Shown here: piece after piece, positions 22,922 through 33,738 of the stretch
How the letters are laid out: each line of letters starts with the position of its first letter
Numbering within the stretch: the stretch's first letter is position 1
Assembly: GCA_949987695.1 (NCBI GenBank)
Contig: OX465289.1
Coordinates: 176,053,532-176,117,531, forward strand
DNA from: Merzomyia westermanni
Taxonomy: Eukaryota; Arthropoda; Insecta; Diptera; Tephritidae
DNA length: 64,000 nt
Direction: 5' to 3'
Made by a program: the position numbers and the translations under genes
The notes under the pieces: generated by a model
Databases searched by the model: none
The model's input: the letters and a program-made list of their open reading frames with translations, nothing else
What the model was told of the DNA's origin: nothing

Positions 22922-23339
22922 TTAGAGTACGAGTATATATATCTATTATATAAATGCGCAAGTTGAGGGAAGTTGTCCTACTTTATGGCGAAACTATACA
23001 TCTAAGGTATTTACAATTATATATGTATGGGTAGGTATGACCAAATTGCGGTGCCGTCAATCAAAAGAACTTAAAAAATAATTAATTATAATATAGAAAA
23101 ATTGGTTTAAAAATTACACCTACACAAATGCCAAACATGTATTCACACTATAGAGCCGTAGTTGTGTGAGTAGACATGTCATGCATGTTTTTGTATTACT
23201 CGTTAGATCGGCTTTCACTGTGAGTGCGAAGAGTTGGTATTGGACCAATAAAAAACGAGTATTCGCACTATAGAGCCGCTGCTGTGTGAGTAAACGTGTC
23301 ACGCATTTCTGCTTTAGTTGTTGTTACTTTGTTGTGATG

Positions 23340-23575
23340 GTCCTCAAAAGTACACATGCTGCCTCTCTGGCTTTGGAGTTGAATACTCTATGCAGTAATC
23401 TTTTGGGAGCACTTTGCGAGTACTCTCGCATAGGTCCTCCGTGGTATATTCAGAAGGAAAGAAATTAAGTAGTTGCTCCAGTACTAGGATATTATCATTC
23501 AAATTGGACCATCCCTTTTATATGAAGGATGATAAGTGTTGGAGTACTCTGATACTATTTCCGTTTCTCCAGGGA
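23340..23575 (+). repeat. Partial foldback-element sequence inside Helitron copy 2
   Basis: Matches the right half of the foldback element at 35660-36180: GGTCCTCAAAAGTACACATG, TTGAATACTCTATGCAGTAA, AAATTGGACCATCCCTTTTA, ending TTTCTCCAGGG. The left half is missing and the junctions with the Helitron differ from those in copy 3, so it is either a separate insertion or was captured by recombination. Confidence 0.55.
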
Positions 23576-23821
23576 TTAAGAAAGCAAAAACTTAAGCAAA
23601 TATGTAAACTTCATTGATGATATAAACAGTATTTACAAAATCAAAATAATTGATTATTCATAAAGAGTATTCAACACCGTAGTTTTGTTTTTATATTTTT
23701 TTTGTTAGGTTTCTGTGAAATGAAACAAAGTAAAATTAAATTAAATTAAATAAAGTACAATAAGGAAAGGAAAGGAAAAAAGAAAATGATAGGGAAGGAA
23801 GGGAAGGGATAAGAAATAAAA

Positions 23822-25739
23822 GAAAACAATAATGTTTACTCGACCAAGGTAGCCACACGTCCTAAACCCCAAAACGAATACTCAATATTATTATTATATA
23901 GTTCATGAATTATTCGACCTACTCGTATTTACCCCTGAAGTGTACATACATTTATTATAGGTATCATTGTATATCGTGTATATAACTTTGAATTTACGTA
24001 TACATTATATTATTATATTTAATCACCACAACATATGAACTCACCCTTAGATTTAATTGAAGGGACGTGTGACAACCCTTGTCGCGTAAATCACCCCACA
24101 CCAATTCGCCGCACAGCTGACAGCTAGTCGGCTATCATTTTTCTATTATCATTTTTCTTTTCTTTAAAAAACACTGGCTTTTCTTCTTTTTATACATATT
24201 GAAACCGGAGAAAATAAAAGTTATAATTAACGATCGACGTGAAGCAATAAACAATCGTTAACCCAAATCTGCTACCGAGTTTAATATAAAGCCTATTCGA
24301 GCTGTGAGTGAAATATTGCAACGTGAAATATATTCCTTTGGGTTGCTCCTATGTTTTCCTGACGTTATCCAAATTATATACATATATAAATACCTCTCAA
24401 TAAAGGTGCAATTCGTTCCTGGTTCTTTCCTTAATCTATTAGTCAACATATAACTGCGTCGCTGAAAGAGTAGAAGGTGGACTCGAGACGCAGCTGGCTT
24501 AATCTCCCAAAACCGTGAGTATACCATCACAATTGTACATGGTCTAAGCTCTATGGAGGGCGAGTAGTTTTTTTGAGTTATTTTTTATTTTATTTTATTA
24601 TTTATATTATATTATTTGTTTAGAGAGAAAAAGGGGGTGTGCGGAGCACAAATTAAATAGGGAGCCCTTTTCTAATATTTATTTATTATTATTTTATTTA
24701 TTTAAATTATTTGTTCTATATAGAACGGGGTGCGGTGCACCTGTTACACCTTGTATTTATTAATTGGGGGCGAGCACTGTTGGCTCTGAGGCATTGCGCG
24801 GGATTGGCTTCCTCATTTCCGTTGTGAAAAACCCCCGCTTTGGGATTACAAAACATAAACTATATCTTTGGGATATTTTATAAGCTGCTTGCGAATTACA
24901 AGAGAGTGCAGCGAAAATAAAATAGACGAAATAAATCGTTATAGCTTATGTCGCTTAAACATTCTCGCCCCCCTAGACGGCTTAGTCGTCTAGTGATATT
25001 CATAAGTCGCGGGTTCGAATCCGGCTCGAAGGACCATGTCTAAGCTCTATGGAGGGCGAGTAGTTTTTTTGAGTTATTTTTTATTTTATTTTATTATTTA
25101 TATTATATTATTTGTTTAGAGAGAAAAAGGGGGTGTGCGGAGCACAAATTAAATAGGGAGCCCTTTTCTAATATTTATTTATTATTATTTTATTTATTTA
25201 AATTATTTGTTCTATATAGAACGGGGTGCGGTGCACCTGTTACACCTTGTATGTATTAATTGGGGGCAAGCACTGTTGGCTCTGAGGCATTGCACGGGAG
25301 TGGCTTCCTTATTTCCGCTGTGAAAAACCCCCCTTGCACATATTGCATAGGGGCGATATTTAGGGAATAGTAAATTATTTTATATTATATTTTTGGTCTA
25401 GAGAGGAAAAGGGGGTGTGCGGAGCACATGTTTAGTATAGGGAGCCCTTTTCTACGTTTATTTATTATTATTTTATTTATTTAAATTATTTGTTCTATAT
25501 AGAACGGGGTGCGGTGCACCTGTTACACCTTGTATTTATTAATTGGGGGCGAGCACTGTTGGCTCTGAGGCATTGCACGGGATTGGCTTCCTCATTTCCG
25601 TTGTGAAAAACCCCCGCTTTGGGATTACAACACATAAACTATATCTTTGGGATATTTTATAAGCTGCTTGCGAATTACAAGAGAGTGCAGCGAAAATAAA
25701 ATAGACGAAATAAATCGTTATAGCTTATGTCGCTTAAAC
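23822..25739. mobile_element. Composite insertion with three direct repeats and a tRNA-like segment
   Basis: The first 0.7 kb (23822-24540) is unassigned, AT-rich, with AATAAA-like signals. It is followed by three direct copies of a unit containing AAAGGGGGTGTGCGGAGCAC, GAACGGGGTGCGGTGCACCT and GGCTCTGAGGCATTGC: R1 24543-24960, R2 25039-25333 (3' part missing) and R3 25366-25739. A tRNA-like stretch separates R1 and R2. R1 and R3 both end GTCGCTTAAAC. No protein is encoded. It could be a decayed long-terminal-repeat or SINE-derived array; I cannot name the family. Confidence 0.6.
24966..25036 (+). other. tRNA-derived relic between direct repeats
   Basis: GTCGTCTAGTGATA resembles a pol III A box and GGGTTCGAATCCGG contains a perfect B-box core. 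The two are only about 17 nt apart, so an anticodon arm is missing, and the acceptor stem does not pair. This is a tRNA-derived piece, as in SINE heads, and not a working tRNA gene. Confidence 0.45.
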
Positions 25740-26039
25740 AAATAAAATTTAATACAACAAAAATATAAAAATAGAGGCTTCGGAGAAAAGAGGACATCAA
25801 AGAAAACGAATATGCTAAAGAAGGAACAGCAGGAGAAAGAAGGGAAAAAGGCGAATGAAATTAGTAGAAAGTAATTAAAATGAAATAAAGTTTTGTGGTT
25901 AAATTACAACCAGTAGGCGACCGCTAGTATTATTTAAATTATCATATTGTCATCGTATCCTTAGAACGAATTTCATGATTTTAAGTACTAAACAAAAAAA
26001 GTTCTCTTATAATTTATTTTGCCGGCTTAAGGTTCGATG

Positions 26040-26830
26040 TTTTCCATACAAAATTAAGAAACACGGTGTTTTTAATTTTATACCAATATATTTCGGTTAT
26101 ACACGATAACCGTCCTCAGGGTTAACTAGTTATAAACAAACAACAAGAGCACAAAACAATATAATTTACATAAACAAATATTTCTTAAAACATGAATTAC
26201 ATACATTGTTTAACACGTCCTCCCTGTTCTACGTGGAGTTGTTAACTATTTTTGTTTGTTATCAAATGTCTGTATGAGAGCGCGCAGTTTGCGACGTCCT
26301 TTTTAAAATTAATTCTTATGTTAGTCGGCGTGTTTAAAATGTGAATCGCTTTCCGTATTGTTGTTCTTGTTGAAGTATTTCTGTTTGGTCAAAGCTTGGG
26401 CAGTGATGGTTGCTTGCACAGTGGGTAATGAGTGCCGTTTTTTGATTATTTATATTAATTTCATTACAATATTTAAAATCAGATTTATGTTGTCCTAGTC
26501 GAGTTTTTAATTTAGATTTAGTTGTTCCAACATAAACTTTGCTGCATTATTCTTCGTTATTTCCATTACACGGGATTTTATAAATAATGTTACTTTTTCC
26601 AATTTTGGTATTTTTGGCTGGGTTTGATTAAACATGTTCTTTATCGTGCTCATGGGCTTGTGTGATATTTTCACATCTTATTATAAGCATCGGATGTCGA
26701 TAAATGCTCAGATAACTTAGGTACATAAGTCACTGACTTAAATATCTTCGGGGTTTCGGGTTTGCCTTGACTATTCTGTGTTATACAATTCAAAGTTCGC
26801 CAAAAACGAAGATTAAAAATATTTTTTGAT
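26040..26830 (-). mobile_element. Penelope-like element 3' fragment with decayed GIY-YIG domain
   Basis: On the minus strand the frame reads IFKSVTYVPKLSEHLS, then after a frameshift KPMSTIKNMFNQTQPKIPK, NIIYKIPCNGNNEE, a stop, and KVYVGTTKSKLKTRLGQHKS. This is the linker and GIY-YIG endonuclease of Penelope-like elements, parallel to the open frame at 58250-59032. At least one frameshift and one stop inactivate it. The untranslated region at 26300-26080 holds a hammerhead core. The reverse transcriptase is absent. Confidence 0.8.
26083..26126 (-). ncRNA. Type I hammerhead ribozyme, Penelope-associated (copy 2)
   Basis: On the minus strand: AACC, CTGAGGA (26119-26113, fits CUGANGA), stem II GGTTAT/ATAACC, GAAA (26094-26091), TATATT, GG. 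The loop of stem II and the variable core position differ from copy 1, while all fixed bases and the stem are kept. Confidence 0.75.
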
Positions 26831-26834
26831 TTTT

Positions 26835-27825
26835 TTTGATATTGTAGATTCTCTGGGTCTACTTGAAATGAGCGCTGACATCTGCTTCGGAAGTCTGCTA
26901 ATGTTCCGGAGTGCGTCCGTGAGCATTAAGAGGGATACTGAGCTATAAAATAGATTTCGTTATATACTATGTACTCGATATAACCCATCGGATGCCGGCT
27001 TTTCCAACAAACTGATTGTCATGCCTTGTTTGCTTACTTGCTTTTATAGTCCAAACGGGTGTGACCTTACTCAGCTAGAGGTTTCTCGGTTGTTCGTTCG
27101 TCGTCTTCTCGAATGGTCCGTGTTTGTGCATTGGCATTTCTTCGTTACCTCATATGCGTAACGCTATTGCTATCCCGCTTCCTCCTGAATAGATGAATGA
27201 GTGGAGCCATCACAGTGCAGTGCTGGTTAGTGGTGGGAAAGTAATTGAGTTAGAGATGGTCGGTACTTGATAACATTCTCCACAATATATTTTCAAATAT
27301 GAAAGTTATGTGAAAAAGAAAATAAATCGATTGAATCCTGTTCACCCGTCCTTTGACACAACTACTGCATACAACGATGATATATCTTGATCAAATTTGG
27401 TACAAAACTCAAACTGGCTTACAAAATGCGCGATATTTGCACCCACTTTTTCCATACCGACAGTTTCGGATAGGAGTAAAAGTCCGCTCACTGATACTGT
27501 AAAGTGCAGCCCAAATTTAAAAAAATTAGCACATTGCTTCCCTCCTTTCAAGTTAAGCATTCGATACTACTTTTAGTGCCAGAACTTGAACAGAAATTGA
27601 CCATCATCGAAATTTCAAACTTTCCATCACCTGCCAAATTAGTTTCTAATAGAAAATTTGTGGCTAAACCTAAGTAGTGACCTCTAAACGTTGGTATTTT
27701 AATTCAATTACATTCATGAATAAATTTCATTGCTATATTTTCTCTGATACACGGTGTGTACTGTTTTTGAGTTTTCAAAGCACTTCTTGCTTAGTTTTTA
27801 ATTAGCAACACATTTTCATTGCTAA
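26835..27825. other. Unassigned sequence
   Basis: No recognised gene or repeat. The open frame at 27342-27560 (minus) has no domain. Confidence 0.45.
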
Positions 27826-27828
27826 TTA

Positions 27829-28344
27829 CACTGGATCACAAATTCCAACTTTTTTTCTGCACCAGAGACGCCATAGTGAAATTCCTATGTAAAATCACCT
27901 CCTAATTCCGAAAATCAAGGTTATTTTTACTTAAATGGTACCGTTTTTGAGATATTTACGATTTACCGTTATTTCAAAAAACAAAAAAGATGGCTCCTTT
28001 TAATCGTGTATATCTCAAGAACAAACTGAGCTCTTCCAAGACGGTTTGAAAAATTTAAAAGCTTATAAAATTTACTATAATCAGTACATACAGGTCCTGC
28101 AGATTCAAACATATTGAACAATCATTACGGATTTTTTTAATTTTTTTTGTAAAAATATAAAAAAATTTGTACTTTGCGAGGAAGCATCTCGGAAACTTTT
28201 TGTTTTTTTGCAGATATTTTTTCCCCCCTCTAAGCTCTGTTTTATTACAAAAAAAATAAGCTATCAGTGAACTAAATCGATGAACTAATACAAAAGTTAT
28301 AAGCATTCAAGTAAATATATCCATTTAATGCTTAAGTACCCTAC
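27829..28344 (+). repeat. Left terminal inverted repeat (516 bp)
   Basis: Reverse complement of 30627-31144. Contains GCACCAGAGACGCCATAGTG near the outer end and GTAAATATATCCATTTAATG near the inner end, both mirrored on the right. Confidence 0.9.
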
Positions 28345-28655
28345 TGGTACATATGTGTTAGTATTCGTATATCAGTTAGTTAGCAGGTAGATTTTCGAAA
28401 AGTTATTAGATACAAAAAGCTGTTAGTGTCGTTTTCTCAAACCTAGGTACATTTTAAACAAGAGCATATTTTTGAGGCAGGTAGTGATTTCTTTGTAGAA
28501 CTAGGGAACCTTTTTGTTTAGGTAGGCTTGAATTTTTACTGGGTCTAAGTATAAATTAGAGTACATGCGCCTTGTTCCTTCATAATATCTGCAAGGCTCG
28601 CAGTTTATAATTGCAGTTTATAACCCGTCATTTACTTAAAATAAAAAATCCAGAT

Positions 28656-30589
28656 ATGTTCTGTTTCATCTGCGGTCAATTTATTGTTAAAAGTATGAGA
28701 CGTGTGTTTTCAAATCCTTTGAAAGTTACATACTATAAGTGTTTTGGAATTGAGCCTAAAAACCATGGACACCGAACACTGTGTGCACCACATGCCGAGT
28801 CGAATTGATTTCTTCGGAAACCGGAACAAAAAGGTACGTTGTAAAAATTAGGAATTTGTTCCCTTTTAATGCATAGCTGACTAATTCCTGAAACTATCTA
28901 TTTAGGCGACGTGTGAAATTTATTACACCAATGAAGTGGAGGGAACCAACTTGCCATTAAACGGACTGCTATATTTGTACTACAAAAGTACTTGGGGTTG
29001 GAAAGTCCAGAAAAGTAACCTATGCGAGCGTATTTACAGTGTCATTACCAGAACTAATTTCAACAGAAGCGACATTGCCAGAATCAAATTTAACTTTAGT
29101 TCCGGCTCCATTTTCATTGTCAACAGTAGTATCTGATTACGCGGCATCATGTTGTACTGAATTTCAAACGGAAAACGAAAGAAATTCTTTGGCACAAGCA
29201 CAACTCAATGATTGGATAAGGGATTTGGAATTGTCAAAGGAAAAGGCCGAACTACACGCCTCTCGAATGCAACAATTTAAATTTGTTTCATCCGATGTTA
29301 AGGTAACATATTATAGAACTCGTCACGAAGAATTTTCCAAGTACTATACGAAGGAGGACAGTGTTTGTTACTGCAAAGACATTGCTGGTCTATTCAAACA
29401 ATTTGGTGAACCATATGATTCAAAAGAGTGGCGATTGTTCATAGACGGCAATAAATTAAGTTTAAAGGCCGTATTATTGCATATTGGCAACCAAAAGCCA
29501 TCTATCCCGATCGCGCATGCAGTAAATACGAAGGAAACATATGAGATAATGCAAAAATTGCTCAAGTTAATCAAATACGAAGAACATGATTGGAAAATAT
29601 GTGCCGATCTTAAAGTCGTTGGAATGCTATGTGGTCTACAAAGTGGATACACAAAATACTGTTGCTTTCTATGCAAATGGGATAGCCGAGCTCGTCAAGA
29701 CCACTACATCATAAAGGATTGGCCAGAACGAATCGAGTTTCAAGTTGGGGTAGATAACATAAAATACTCTCCACTTATAAAGAAGGAAAAAATAATTCTA
29801 CCTCCGCTCCACATCAAGCTCGGCCTTATCAAAAACTTTGTGAAGGCTTTGGACAAAGAAGGCGAAGCTTTTCATCATTTGAAGACAATCTTCCCAGAGA
29901 TTTCAGAAGCAAAAATAAAGGAAGGGATTTTTGTGGGACCGCAAATAAGGAAAATGATGACCAATAACCATTTCAAAGAACTATTGTCACCAGTGGAGGC
30001 AGCAGCGTGGGATTCTTTTGAAAAGGTCGTTACTTCTTTTTTAGGCAAACACAAAAGTCCTAACTACGAGATGATATTGAACGACTTAATCAAAAACTAT
30101 GCGGAAATGGGTAAATAAAAAAACATATTATAATAAATTATATATTACATAAATTTACATGAGAATATATAGCCATAAATCTGAATTCATCGTCCAGTTC
30201 CGAACAAACAAGAACGGGAAAAATATAAACAAAAAATTTGTTCTGAATTGAAAGATAAATCCAGCCTAAGAAAATTATATACTAATGTGTCACTTATGTA
30301 TTTATCTAATTTACTTTTTTATTTTCTTTCAGGAGTAAATATGTCTTTAAAAATTAATTTCTTACACTCCCACTTAAATTTTTTCCCGCAAAATCTTGGC
30401 GACGAAAGTGACGAGCATGGCGAAAGGTTTCACCAGCAAATGAAAGTGATTGAAAGTCGGTAGCAAGGATTCTGGGATGTCGCTATGATGGGCGACTACT
30501 GTTGGTTTCTCATAAGAGAAACCGATCCTAATCTAAATAAGCGTCAAAACAAGACACATAACTTTTTCAATTATAAAATAAGATCATAG
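28656..30589 (+). pseudogene. Transposase-like gene of the long-TIR element (spliced, broken)
   Basis: Three exons can be traced. Exon 1 (28656-28833) begins FCFICGQFIVKS; after a one-base frameshift near 28765 it continues VCTTCRVELISSETGTK. Intron 1 is 28834-28905 (GTACGT...TTTAG). Exon 2 (28906-30110) reads MKWREPTCH, a TAA stop (28958-28960), TDCYICTTK, and then a long open stretch including WRLFIDGNKLSLKAVLLH, WKICADLKVVGMLCG, YCCFLCKWDSRAR and LPPLHIKLGLIKNFVKAL. Intron 2 is 30111-30332 (GTAAAT...TTTCAG). Exon 3 reads NMSLKINFLHSHLNFFPQNL, EHGERFHQQMKVIESR, a TAG stop (30461-30463) and GFWDVAMMGDYCWFL to 30589. The pattern matches a widespread arthropod and cnidarian protein family that I recognise but cannot name. 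D in LFIDG, D in CADLK and E in GERFH could be a DDE triad (inference). The cysteine pairs suggest an N-terminal zinc-binding region. The original start codon is uncertain. Confidence 0.75.
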
Positions 30590-30626
30590 AGTTAAGACAG
30601 AACCATATGTACATATGCTATTATTT

Positions 30627-31144
30627 GTAGGGTACTTAAGTATTAAATGGATATATTTACTTGAATGCTTATAACTTTTGTATTAGTTCATCGATTTGGT
30701 CACTGATAGCTTATTTTTTTTGTAATAAAACAGAGCTTAGAGGGGTGAAAAAATATCTGCAAAAAAACAAAAAGTTTTCGAGATGCTTCCTCGCAAAGTA
30801 CAAATTTTTTTATATTTTTACAAAAAAAATTAAAAAAATCCGTAATGATTGTTCAATATGTTTGAATCTGCAGGACCTAGCAAAAAGTGTTGTATCCACT
30901 GATTATAGTAAATTTTATAAGCTTTCAAATTTTTCAAACCGTTTTGGAAGAGCTCAGTTTGTTCTTGAGATATACACGATTAAGTGGAGCCATCTTTTTT
31001 GTGTTTTGAAATAACGGTAAATCGTAAATATCTCAAAAACGGTACCATTCAAGTAAAAATAACCTTGGTTTTCGGAATTAGGAGGTGATTTTACATAGGA
31101 ATTTCACTATGGCGTCTCTGGTGCATTTTGGCTGTAAACCAGTG
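30627..31144 (-). repeat. Right terminal inverted repeat (518 bp)
   Basis: Mirror of 27829-28344, ending GGTGCATTTTGGCTGTAAAC then CAGTG and the TTA duplication. The right arm has a short extra stretch near 30880-30895 relative to the left. Confidence 0.9.
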
Positions 31145-31147
31145 TTA

Positions 31148-31900
31148 TTATTAAATCACAATGAAAGTGTAACATACACTAAATACCTGCAAGCGCTCAT
31201 ATATAAACTATGGATACCATAAATATCGTGACCGTACACATTATGGTGGAGCAGAGAACCAAAAAAAAACAGACACCAAAAACTGACGACAATATACGTA
31301 ACTTGAAAATTGTTTACAAAAAGCTTTTTAAACTCAGCACACCACAAATTAGAAGCGAAGCTCGCCCGTATTTTTCTCGCTATAGCACTAAGTTTTTATT
31401 ATAATTCTTGGGGCGTAGTTAAGTAAAAACTGATCATATTTAGCTTGAGCTAGTGAATTGTTTGGGCACAAAAAAAAGATTTTATGTTCTACATTTTTGG
31501 TGTTGCCTCAGCTGGAGTTTCAAGCGGTGTTTTTTAAAAACCGAAAACAGTTCCAAAGAATATTGATTTGTTTTCGTCACAAGCAAAGATTATGTTCTCT
31601 TTCTAACAGTTCTTCGCCCTGCTTAGTCAGCATGCTCAGTCATGGATGCAGATTAGACATTGTCACTCCAAAATAACAGTGAAAGCTCGAGTTATTCAGG
31701 TATCATAAACCAGATGTCTAGCCAATAGTACAAGATTATCGTTGTATGATATTCAAACAAGCATTAGCAAGCATTGTATTCATGTTTTTAGACATATTTC
31801 GAAGATGTTTACCTAAAGCAGACCTAAAGTTTTTTAGTGAATCAGAAGTGCTTTTCTGTAGATTTGCTCACCAGAAGTTTTTAGGTTATTTGGTTCACGT
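31148..31900. other. Unassigned sequence with partial SINE copy
   Basis: 31336-31380 (CAGCACACCACAAATTAGAA...) matches the 3' part of the SINE at 32176-32215. The rest has no recognised feature. Confidence 0.5.
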
Positions 31901-31904
31901 CATC

Positions 31905-32290
31905 TGGCAAGGTCGGCTTTTACGTAACCCTATTTATATATTTATATGGTGTGAAGGTAGTGTTGCCGGTTCGAGCCCTGGTACAGGTAATATTAAAAGT
32001 GATTTGAAAAAAGTTTTTTAAAACGGGGTCGCCCCTCGGCAGTGGTTTGGCAAACTCTCCGAGTGTATTTCTGCCATGACAGGCTTCTCAGCAAAAATTC
32101 GTCTCCATTGTAGATGCCGTTCGGAATCGGCAAAAAACTGTAGGTCCCACCAATTTGTAGGGAAAATTCAAATCGGCACACCACAAATTGGAAGAGAAGC
32201 TTGGCGCAAAAATCTCTTAGGAGGTTTATGATGATATACCTGTTGTATATCGCGCCATAGAGAGATAGAGATTTATATATTTAATTATTT
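31905..32290 (+). mobile_element. tRNA-derived SINE
   Basis: A B-box-like GCCGGTTCGAGCCCTGG at 31967-31983 is followed by a body with CTCGGCAGTGGTTTGGCAAA, CTCTCCGAGTGTATTTCTGC, AGATGCCGTTCGGAATCGGC and CACCACAAATTGGAAGAGAA, a phrase series that recurs through fly genomes. It ends near a short A/T-rich tail. A partial copy of its 3' part lies at 31336-31380. The A box is not clear, so the exact 5' end is uncertain. Confidence 0.55.
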
Positions 32291-33222
32291 TATTCCTAAA
32301 ATCACTATTATTTTATAATTTTTTTTAAAAAGTTATGCAGATTGAACATTTCACTTTCTTTCCTTTATTTTTGGTTTTATTAAGTTTTTTTTTTTTCAAA
32401 TACATCAGAAACTACTTTAGCTAAAAAAGTAAACTTTGGCACTTTAAAGGGGGTGCTTAGAGGTATAAAAAAAATATTTTGAAAGAAATTTTTAAAATGT
32501 ATAATTTTAGAAAATTTTCGAATTTGTAAATCGAAAAGATTAAAGTTCGCCATTAAATTCTGGACTCATTTTTTGTGTTATACCTCGTATGTATCTAAAA
32601 ATATCCTGAACTTTTTTTTTTAAATATGCATTTTTGAATTTTTTCCAAGCATTTTGTTTTTTTTTTTTTAATTTTTTTCAAGTTTTTTATGATAAAAAGA
32701 GGCTCTTCAAAATTTCAGAAGGGGCCGATTCCAACTACGTGACGACATGAAAAGACCCAAATAATTTGAATGAAATAGTTAATGGAATATCTACGCTTTG
32801 CCATTTTGATTCGAATCCGGAATCCGGAAAGCGAAAATAGCGAAATTTTTCCGTTTCCTCTAATTAGCTGACGAAAAAAGCAAAACAAACAAAATATTGA
32901 AAATTAATTGTTCACCACAAGTAAATCACTTCTTAGCTAATCATGGATGCATGGACTTGAACTGAAATAGAAATTAAGCCTCTAGCAACATATGTACTTT
33001 TTCTCTAAATTAAATGAAAGGTCTAGAAAGTATCTATTTCCCACGATAGTTATTTTTCAACACTTAAAAAAACTAAAAAAATTACTAAGAAACCCCAAAT
33101 TTCATGCCAAAATGAAAGCCGCATTTAGAAATTACGCTGAAAAACAAAAATTAGCAGATTTCTAAGTAAAATTAACAAAACTGTAAATGAGAATTCGCAA
33201 GTCAAGTCAAGTCTATGTTGTA
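32291..33222. other. AT-rich unassigned sequence
   Basis: Poly-T and poly-A rich stretches; no gene or repeat boundary recognised. Confidence 0.5.
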
Positions 33223-33225
33223 TAA

Positions 33226-33738
33226 GGCCCGGTTTTTCAGTCCTTGGTTAAGCTCAGTTTAAACTAAGTTTGCTTAAACTCGGCATACATTTAAACTCCA
33301 GTTAAACTGCAGAGCGGTTTTTCAGTGTGAGTTTAAGGCCGCTTTTAATGTTTGCTTTTTATACGGCAACATTGGTTTTTTCTTTATCTAGATACGGCAA
33401 CAGATAATATTTGTATACATATTCAACGCCATTGCTTCTCCTCAGTATTGTAATAGTTAGGATTTCGACAATTTCTGCATCACTATAATCACTTTCGTCA
33501 GATGATATATCCAGTATTTAATTAAATATTAAAATATCGTCCTTTTTTAATTGCGTTCAGCTTATTGTTTCACAACCAAAACCATCAAATATGCAAAACA
33601 GCTGTCAGGTTAACTAGAGTTTAACCCTGCCGAATTGACCGCTTAAACTTCGTTTAAAGTTGACTGAAAAACTGCGTAACAAGTTTAAGCTTAGTTTAAC
33701 TGACAAATTGAGTTAAACTTGTACTGAAAAACCGGGCC
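33226..33738. mobile_element. PIF/Harbinger-type MITE
   Basis: A 513-bp element with ends GGCCCGGTTTTTCAGT and ACTGAAAAACCGGGCC (16-bp perfect inverted repeats) flanked by TAA (33223-33225 and 33739-33741). G/C-rich termini with a 3-bp TWA duplication fit the PIF/Harbinger superfamily. Near each end, variations of TTAAACT and AGTTTAA repeat several times, giving sub-terminal structure. It carries no transposase and is non-autonomous. Confidence 0.8.

Larger units (their letters stand above)
22942..25927 (+). mobile_element. Helitron copy 2, split by a 1.9-kb insertion
   Basis: Starts TCTATTATATAAAT after an A (22942) and ends in CTAG (25924-25927) followed by T, with an imperfect hairpin TGGTTAAATTACAACCA upstream. 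22942-23821 and 25748-25927 are homologous to consecutive parts of the Helitron at 35440-36934. The segment in between is foreign and is flanked by AAATAAAA at 23814-23821 and 25740-25747. That repeat is A-rich and could be chance. A piece resembling the foldback element of copy 3 lies at about 23340-23570. Confidence 0.65.
27829..31144 (+). mobile_element. 3.3-kb DNA transposon with 0.5-kb terminal inverted repeats
   Basis: The two ends are long inverted repeats: 27829-28344 (516 bp) and 30627-31144 (518 bp), nearly identical apart from short indels. The outermost bases are CACTGG...CCAGTG, flanked by TTA on both sides (27826-27828 and 31145-31147). CACTG ends with a 3-bp duplication resemble the CACTA/Mirage/Chapaev (CMC) group. 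That placement is inference and the element may belong elsewhere. Between the repeats lies one gene (28656-30589) with two introns and three disablements. This copy is non-functional, but its ends are complete. Confidence 0.85.

Noticed and set aside
24067..24539. Solo LTR beginning TGTGACAACCC
   Set aside because: No matching flanking duplication or clear CA end found; kept as unassigned sequence.
24966..25036. Functional tRNA gene
   Set aside because: A and B boxes too close, no anticodon arm, unpaired acceptor stem.
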